Assembly (NCBI GenBank): GCA_003251995.1
Contig: QKDT01000232.1
Coordinates: 1 to 10,628 of the forward strand
Length of the DNA stretch: 10,628 bases
Reading direction: 5' to 3'
Source of the DNA: Desulfovibrio desulfuricans
GTDB taxonomy: Bacteria; Desulfobacterota; Desulfovibrionia; Desulfovibrionales; Desulfovibrionaceae
Part shown: positions 6,396 to 10,628 of the stretch, piece after piece
How the letters are laid out: each line of letters starts with the position of its first letter
How positions within the stretch are numbered: the stretch's first letter is position 1
Notes under the pieces: generated by a model
Databases searched by the model: none
Told to the model about the DNA's origin: nothing
Seen by the model: the letters and a program-made list of their open reading frames with translations, nothing else
Program-made: the position numbers and the translations under genes

Positions 6396-8546
6396 TTATC
6401 CTGCCGTAACCGCTTCCAGAATCATGATCTCGTTATACAGGGGCTGCACCTTGCCAATGCGCACATCCACAGCCAGGCCGGGATGCGAACGCTCGTCAAA
6501 GAGCCGCCTTTTCCCGCGTACAAACATACCCTGATCGGGCAGGCTCACGGTCACAAAGGCATCGTTTTCTTCTGTAATAACGCCGTTCCACCAAACCTTG
6601 TCGCCCTTTTGGCGGAAGAACAGCAGCTTCCAGTAGCGCGGACGGAAACGCTGCACCTGCCCCGCCGCGTCCAACGCGGGCGAAAGCACATTGAGCAGGT
6701 CTGTCAGCTCGGCTTCAGTCCAGCGCGGTTGCCCGGTGCGGAAAAAATGCACCAACTGTTCTTCGTTGACAAGATCGGGATAGCGCCTGAGGGGCGATGT
6801 CACAGGGGTGTAGCGCGAAAGCCCGAGGGCCGCGTGCGGGCGGGCCTGCACCTCAAGCCCGGAAGGCGTGAGCGCGCGCATGATGCGCGTCATGTCCTGC
6901 GGGGTAGTCCAGATGCCAGCGTATTCCTTGGGCAGGGCCACATCCTGCACACGGTGCAGCATGGCAACGCCCTTTTCCGCAGCCCATTGGGCCACGGCGG
7001 CGCTGGCAAGAATCATCATTTCCGCCACCAGCATCTGCGCATCAGAGGCCTGATAATCCTGCCCCACTTCCACGCGCACATCCGCCCCTTCGCCCTCAAG
7101 CCGAATATAGGGGTCGGGCCTGTCCATAATGACGGCCCCATCCGCAATACGGGCGGTCTGCCGTTGCCGGGCCAGCGCGAGGCCAAGGCGCAACTGTTCG
7201 GCGTGGGGTGTTGCCGCATTTTGCGGCAGGGGATCGCCTGCGGCCTGCGCATCAAGCACGGCCTGGCTGTCCACATAGGTCAGATTAGCCACAAGGCTGG
7301 TTTGAACGACCGAGACTTCGCATTGACCAAGCGTACCGTCTGGGGCCACATGCACAAGCACGCTCAAAGCAGGGCGCACCTGGCCCGCCAGCAGCGAATA
7401 GGCATCGGTGCCCAGCACTTCCGGCAGCATGTGGCAGTCGCCTTCCGGCAGATAAATACTGGTGCCGCGGTGCAGCACGAGCTTGTCCAACGGCCCGCCA
7501 AAATTCCAGAACAGCGAGGGGCAGGCCAGCATGAGGGTCAAGGCCCAGCCGTCGCCCTCGGCCTCCACATGAAACGCGTCGTCCACATCGCGTGTGGTTG
7601 CGCTGTCTATGCTGATGCAGGGCAGGTCGCAGACCGCAAGGCTGCCTTCCTTGCCGCTTTGGGCAAAGGCCGCCAAAGGCTCGCGCCCCGCCGATGCAAG
7701 GGATTCGACCTCATCGGCGCAGGTTTGCCACCATGTATCACCAGAGGCGTAGCCCGCGCGGTCAAGCCAAAAATTGTAGTGAGGGGGCACCTTGCCCCAG
7801 GCCACCAACAGTTGCAGGGGCAGATGCGGCACATCGGGCAAGCCCTTGCTCAGGGTACGCCAGATGTTTTCCCATTCCTGACTCTCGGGGTCAGTCATGC
7901 GGGAAACAAGAACTTCTTCAAGGCGCTCGGCAACCTCTTGCGGGGGCCATTCGCCAAGGGCAGCGCCTTCGCGCGGGGGTTGGGGCAACTCGCGCTTGCG
8001 GCAGGCCACATCCCACAACAGGCGCAAAAATGCGGCACCGCCTGCGATGAGCGATTCGCGCTCCAGGCGGATTTTTTCTTCCGCCATGCGCTTTTCAACC
8101 ATATCGGCTGAAAAAACCTGAAAATCCGGCGGCTGAAAGCGAAAATGGCTTTTGCATGCCAGCAGGGCGCGCCCGTAGGCGGCAATATGATCAGCGGTGG
8201 GATCGCTTTCAAAAAGCTCTGCAAACCAGCTTGCGGGGGCCGCTTCCACCTCGCCCTGGGCGAGTTCCCACACGTCCATGACGGGGGTTTGGGCAGCCAT
8301 GTCTTCGCGATTCTTTCTATGCGCTTCAAGCACGCGCACGGCGTCTTCCCGCCCCATGTCCGCGCCGTGCAGCGGCCCGATCCAGGGCAGCAGACGCGAA
8401 GAATTGAGCCGGGTTTCCCTTCTGTTGGGCAACAGCAGCCGCAGCCGTCCCCCGGCCTCTTCTGTGACCAGGGCAATCTGCACCGCATTGCCTTCCATAT
8501 ATTCCACCACGCAACCCGGCGCCGGGTAGCGCACACAATCAGACAT
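6396..8546 (-). CDS. RNB-domain ribonuclease (RNase II/R superfamily), divergent type
   Basis: This 716-residue cytosolic protein is predicted to be a processive 3'-to-5' exoribonuclease. The start at 8546 is chosen for AAGGAG 5 nt upstream; the upstream in-frame start at 8612 has none. The RNB catalytic motif IDSATTRDVDDAF places acidic residues at D314, D320, D322 and D323, the same spacing as the four metal-binding aspartates of E. coli RNase II (IDSASTEDMDDA). Further RNB landmarks are HRGTSIYLPEGDCHMLPEVL (359-378), NLTYVDSQAVL (421-431) and TSPLRRYPDL (583-592), which carries the arginine expected at the active site. The C-terminal ~80 residues (VWWNGVITEE to the end) look like a degenerate S1/OB fold. 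The first ~300 residues do not show recognisable cold-shock domains as in RNase R; residues 10-55 may be a small beta-barrel. This resembles the cyanobacterial/plastid-like RNB branch rather than classical Rnb or Rnr, so no gene symbol is given. It is the first gene of the rnb-like/plsY/thrC cluster and is divergent from the HMGL gene. Confidence 0.88.
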   Translation of the reverse strand: MSDCVRYPAPGCVVEYMEGNAVQIALVTEEAGGRLRLLLPNRRETRLNSSRLLPWIGPLHGADMGREDAVRVLEAHRKNREDMAAQTPVMDVWELAQGEVEAAPASWFAELFESDPTADHIAAYGRALLACKSHFRFQPPDFQVFSADMVEKRMAEEKIRLERESLIAGGAAFLRLLWDVACRKRELPQPPREGAALGEWPPQEVAERLEEVLVSRMTDPESQEWENIWRTLSKGLPDVPHLPLQLLVAWGKVPPHYNFWLDRAGYASGDTWWQTCADEVESLASAGREPLAAFAQSGKEGSLAVCDLPCISIDSATTRDVDDAFHVEAEGDGWALTLMLACPSLFWNFGGPLDKLVLHRGTSIYLPEGDCHMLPEVLGTDAYSLLAGQVRPALSVLVHVAPDGTLGQCEVSVVQTSLVANLTYVDSQAVLDAQAAGDPLPQNAATPHAEQLRLGLALARQRQTARIADGAVIMDRPDPYIRLEGEGADVRVEVGQDYQASDAQMLVAEMMILASAAVAQWAAEKGVAMLHRVQDVALPKEYAGIWTTPQDMTRIMRALTPSGLEVQARPHAALGLSRYTPVTSPLRRYPDLVNEEQLVHFFRTGQPRWTEAELTDLLNVLSPALDAAGQVQRFRPRYWKLLFFRQKGDKVWWNGVITEENDAFVTVSLPDQGMFVRGKRRLFDERSHPGLAVDVRIGKVQPLYNEIMILEAVTAG

Positions 8547-8753
8547 GCCCGCTCCTTCAAGAAAAAGCGCGTCCGCTCTCCCATAGACCGTCGCGCTTGC
8601 AGCCCAAGACATTCCTTTATTTTTGCCCTTCTGGCAAGTACTGCCGGGGCCGCAACGCCCGGCACACTGGACGCAGGGGCTGTAAACGGCTATATTAGCG
8701 GCTTACGGCAACAATTTTTACCACGCGCATTGCGCGAGCAGGGCGGACACCCA
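8547..8753. other. Divergent intergenic region with two inverted repeats
   Basis: This 207-bp gap separates the divergent ribonuclease and HMGL-Cache genes and must hold promoters for both. It contains TTGCC-5-GGCAA (8623-8637) and TGCCGGG-9-CCCGGCA (8642-8664). The second lies just upstream of the candidate plus-strand -35. For the minus strand only a poor TTGCCA-17-GAATGT pair was found. No small coding region or RNA gene was recognised. Confidence 0.4.
8668..8696 (+). promoter_or_regulatory. Candidate sigma-70 promoter for the HMGL-Cache gene
   Basis: TGGACG (8668-8673) and TATATT (8691-8696) have the ideal 17-bp spacing, with four and five consensus matches respectively. Transcription would start near 8702-8704, giving a leader of about 50 nt before the start at 8754. 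The inverted repeat at 8642-8664 ends four bases upstream of the -35 and could be an activator or repressor site. Confidence 0.4.
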
Positions 8754-10595
8754 ATGAGCAACATTATTCACCAAACTGGAGGCAGCCGTACCCTGGCACT
8801 GCAGGAGCCGGAAAAACCGCAGCTCTACCGTGAGCTTTTCCCTTATTCAAGCGTTTGCCGCACCTCGTTTGACGAAGTGCTGCTGTCACCCCGACCGGCA
8901 GAGCAAATGCGTATTACCGACACGACCTTTCGCGATGGTCAGCAGGCCCGTCCCCCCTATACGGTCAAGCAAGTAGCCAAAATGTTCGATTTTCTGCACC
9001 GATTGGGCGGAAAAACCGGGCTTATCACGGCTTCTGAATTTTTTCTTTATTCGGCAAAAGATCGCAAATGCATAGATGTGTGCCGCGCCAGAGGCTACCG
9101 TTTTCCACGTGTAACGGCCTGGATTCGCGCCACCAAGGACGATCTCAAGCTTGCCCGAGATATGGAATTTGACGAAACCGGCATGCTCACCAGCGTTTCG
9201 GACTACCATATTTTTCTCAAGCTGGGCAAGACCCGCCAGCAGGCCATGGATATGTATGTGGGCATGGCTGAGCAGGCACTGGAATGGGGCATTATCCCCC
9301 GCTGCCACTTTGAGGACGTAACCAGAGCCGACATCTACGGCTTTTGCCTGCCTCTGGCACAGCGGCTCATGGAGCTTTCGCGCCAGAGCGGCATGCCGGT
9401 CAAAATCCGCCTGTGCGACACCATGGGCTATGGTGTGCCCTATCCCGGCGCGGCCCTGCCCCGCTCGGTGCAGCGCATAGTGCGCTGCTTTACCGACGAG
9501 GCTGGCGTGCCTGGTCAGTGGCTTGAATGGCATGGTCACAACGACTTCCACAAGGTGCTGGTCAACGGCGTTACCGCGTGGCTGTATGGCTGCGGCGCGG
9601 TCAACAGCACCCTGTTTGGCTTTGGTGAACGCACGGGCAATACCCCGCTTGAGGCCCTGCTGGTGGAATACATTTCGCTTACGGGCGACGATGCCGCCGC
9701 AGACACCACCATTTTGAGTGAAGTTGCGGAGTTTTTTGAAAACGAGCTGCACTACCGCATCCCCCACAACTACCCCTTTGTGGGCCGCGACTTCAACGCC
9801 ACCAGTGCTGGCGTACACGCGGACGGCCTGGCAAAGAACGAAGAGATCTACAATATCTTCGACACCAATCATCTGCTTGGTCGCCCGGTACCCATCATCA
9901 TCACCGACAAGACGGGCCGCGCTGGCGTTGCCTACTGGATCAACGCCAACCTGCATCTGCCCAACAACCAGCAGGTGTCCAAAAAGCACCCCGCGGTGGG
10001 CCAGATATACGACGCCATCATGGCGGTGTACGAAGAAACGGGCCGTACCACCAGCTTCTCGCACGAAGAAATGGAAGCTCTGGTGCAGCGTTTCATGCCC
10101 GAGCTCTTCGCCTCCGAATACGACCATATGAAGCAACTGGCTGGCGAACTTTCAGCCAACATCATCATTCGCCTTGCCCGCAGCAAGGATTTGCTGGATT
10201 TCAGCAAACATGCCTGCTCGCGGCTTGACGAATTTGTGCGCGAATATCCCTTCATCCAGTACTGCTACCTTACCGACGACCAAGGCAAACTGCGGTGCTC
10301 GGCTATTACCGACCCTGTGTACAAGGAAACCTACGAGGCCCTGCCCATCGGCTACGATTTTTCGCAGCGCGAATGGTTCAAGATGCCCATGAAAACCGGC
10401 GATCTGCACATCATGGATGTGTACCAGTCGCACTTTACGAGCAAGCTCATCATTACCGTTTCATGCGCGGTTACGGATGAAAAAGACAATATCAAGGGCG
10501 TTATTGGCGTGGATATTCAGCTTGAACTGCTCCTCAAACGCGCGCGTGCTCTTCAGCAGGAAGTGGCCGCAGCAGACGACAGCGACAACGACTAA
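8754..10595 (+). CDS. HMGL-family condensing enzyme (Re-citrate/homocitrate synthase-like) fused to a C-terminal PDC/Cache sensor domain
   Basis: This is a 613-residue protein with no signal peptide or membrane helix, so it is presumably cytosolic. Residues ~50-320 form an HMGL-type TIM barrel: the catalytic/metal motif is DTTFRDGQQ (R60, D61), a metal-binding HGHND lies at 260-264, and FGERTGNTPLEAL (290-302) is the usual substrate-loop signature. A LeuA-like linker domain follows, with SAGVHADGLAKNEE (351-364) carrying the conserved His and Asp. Such enzymes condense acetyl-CoA (or another acyl-CoA) with a 2-oxoacid. The barrel segments (ARPPYTV, TSVSDYHIFLKL, CHFEDVTRAD, CDTMGYGVPYPGA) recall, from memory, the clostridial/Desulfovibrio Re-citrate synthase group rather than LeuA. 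Residues ~480-595 are a single PDC/Cache module: FIQYCYLTDDQGKL, DFSQREWF, DVYQS, KLIITVS, KGVIGVDI. The LeuA allosteric domain is absent and the Cache module takes its place. The start at 8754 has a weak GGGCGGA upstream; the frame is open further left but without a better start. A further gene follows 14 bp downstream. Confidence 0.85.
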   Translation: MSNIIHQTGGSRTLALQEPEKPQLYRELFPYSSVCRTSFDEVLLSPRPAEQMRITDTTFRDGQQARPPYTVKQVAKMFDFLHRLGGKTGLITASEFFLYSAKDRKCIDVCRARGYRFPRVTAWIRATKDDLKLARDMEFDETGMLTSVSDYHIFLKLGKTRQQAMDMYVGMAEQALEWGIIPRCHFEDVTRADIYGFCLPLAQRLMELSRQSGMPVKIRLCDTMGYGVPYPGAALPRSVQRIVRCFTDEAGVPGQWLEWHGHNDFHKVLVNGVTAWLYGCGAVNSTLFGFGERTGNTPLEALLVEYISLTGDDAAADTTILSEVAEFFENELHYRIPHNYPFVGRDFNATSAGVHADGLAKNEEIYNIFDTNHLLGRPVPIIITDKTGRAGVAYWINANLHLPNNQQVSKKHPAVGQIYDAIMAVYEETGRTTSFSHEEMEALVQRFMPELFASEYDHMKQLAGELSANIIIRLARSKDLLDFSKHACSRLDEFVREYPFIQYCYLTDDQGKLRCSAITDPVYKETYEALPIGYDFSQREWFKMPMKTGDLHIMDVYQSHFTSKLIITVSCAVTDEKDNIKGVIGVDIQLELLLKRARALQQEVAAADDSDND

Positions 10596-10609
10596 GGTAA
10601 GGAAATTTC

Positions 10610-10628
10610 ATGAACAAGAGAATTTACT
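10610..10628 (+). CDS. Start of a downstream gene (truncated by window end)
   Basis: An ATG at 10610 is preceded by AAGGA with 6-nt spacing and lies 14 bp after the HMGL-Cache stop. Only MNKRIY is visible before the window ends, too little to identify the product. The tight spacing and good ribosome binding site suggest co-transcription with the HMGL-Cache gene, so its identity would help to assign that enzyme's pathway. Confidence 0.6.

Noticed and set aside
6351..8111. Long plus-strand reading frame (586 codons) opposite the RNB gene
   Set aside because: It is antisense to an RNB ribonuclease with clear motifs, its product is His/Arg/Gly-rich with no recognisable domain, and it has no supported start. 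It is a shadow of G+C-rich codon use.
8145..8753. N-terminal extension of the HMGL-Cache protein to 8145
   Set aside because: The frame stays open but it overlaps the ribonuclease gene on the other strand. The first residues resembling the family appear only after 8754, and no ribosome binding site supports an earlier start.
8886..10136. Minus-strand reading frame (416 codons) opposite the HMGL-Cache gene
   Set aside because: The plus strand encodes a complete enzyme with catalytic motifs over the same bases; the antisense product shows no family resemblance.
8754..10595. Assignment as ordinary 2-isopropylmalate synthase (leuA)
   Set aside because: The catalytic barrel is related, but the C-terminal LeuA allosteric domain is missing and a Cache-like module is present; the barrel segments look closer to the Re-citrate/homocitrate synthase group.
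1..10628. Search for CRISPR arrays, tRNA/rRNA genes, IS elements and defence systems
   Set aside because: No regularly spaced repeats, cloverleaf-forming segment, transposase motifs or defence-type genes were recognised anywhere in the window.

Overview
The window is about 58% G+C by eye, densely coded, and carries ordinary chromosomal housekeeping genes. No mobile element, rRNA, tRNA or CRISPR array was seen. The gene content fits an anaerobic deltaproteobacterium of the Desulfovibrio type: a zinc-ribbon threonine synthase, a large Cache-type chemoreceptor, a divergent RNB nuclease, and an HMGL-family enzyme resembling the Re-citrate/homocitrate synthase branch. The taxon is an inference from gene style, because no marker gene is present.

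Layout. (1) 1-1731 (+) is the 3' two-thirds of an MgtA-type Mg2+ P-type ATPase whose start lies left of the window. (2) It converges on a methyl-accepting chemotaxis protein at 1805-3850 (-). A perfect 18-bp hairpin at 1747-1794 separates the two, and its U-tract serves the minus strand. (3) A 253-bp gap holds the chemoreceptor's upstream region and the terminator of the next transcript. (4) Three minus-strand genes follow in transcription order from 8546 down to 4104: an RNB-domain ribonuclease, plsY (acyl-phosphate:glycerol-3-phosphate acyltransferase) and thrC (threonine synthase). They probably form one transcription unit ending in the hairpin plus U-tract at 4032-4075. The plsY-thrC spacer carries an unusual chain of complementary elements. 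(5) Divergently, 8754-10595 (+) encodes a 613-residue cytosolic HMGL-type acyl-CoA/2-oxoacid condensing enzyme with a PDC/Cache-type sensor domain at its C-terminus. The start of a further gene follows at 10610 with its own ribosome binding site.

The genes do not form one pathway. Mg2+ uptake, chemotaxis, RNA turnover, phospholipid initiation and threonine synthesis are separate functions. The most interesting item is the HMGL-Cache protein. A small-molecule sensor domain typical of chemoreceptors and sensor kinases sits where LeuA-type enzymes carry their feedback-inhibition domain, which suggests an allosterically controlled entry step to citrate, homocitrate or a related 2-hydroxyacid.
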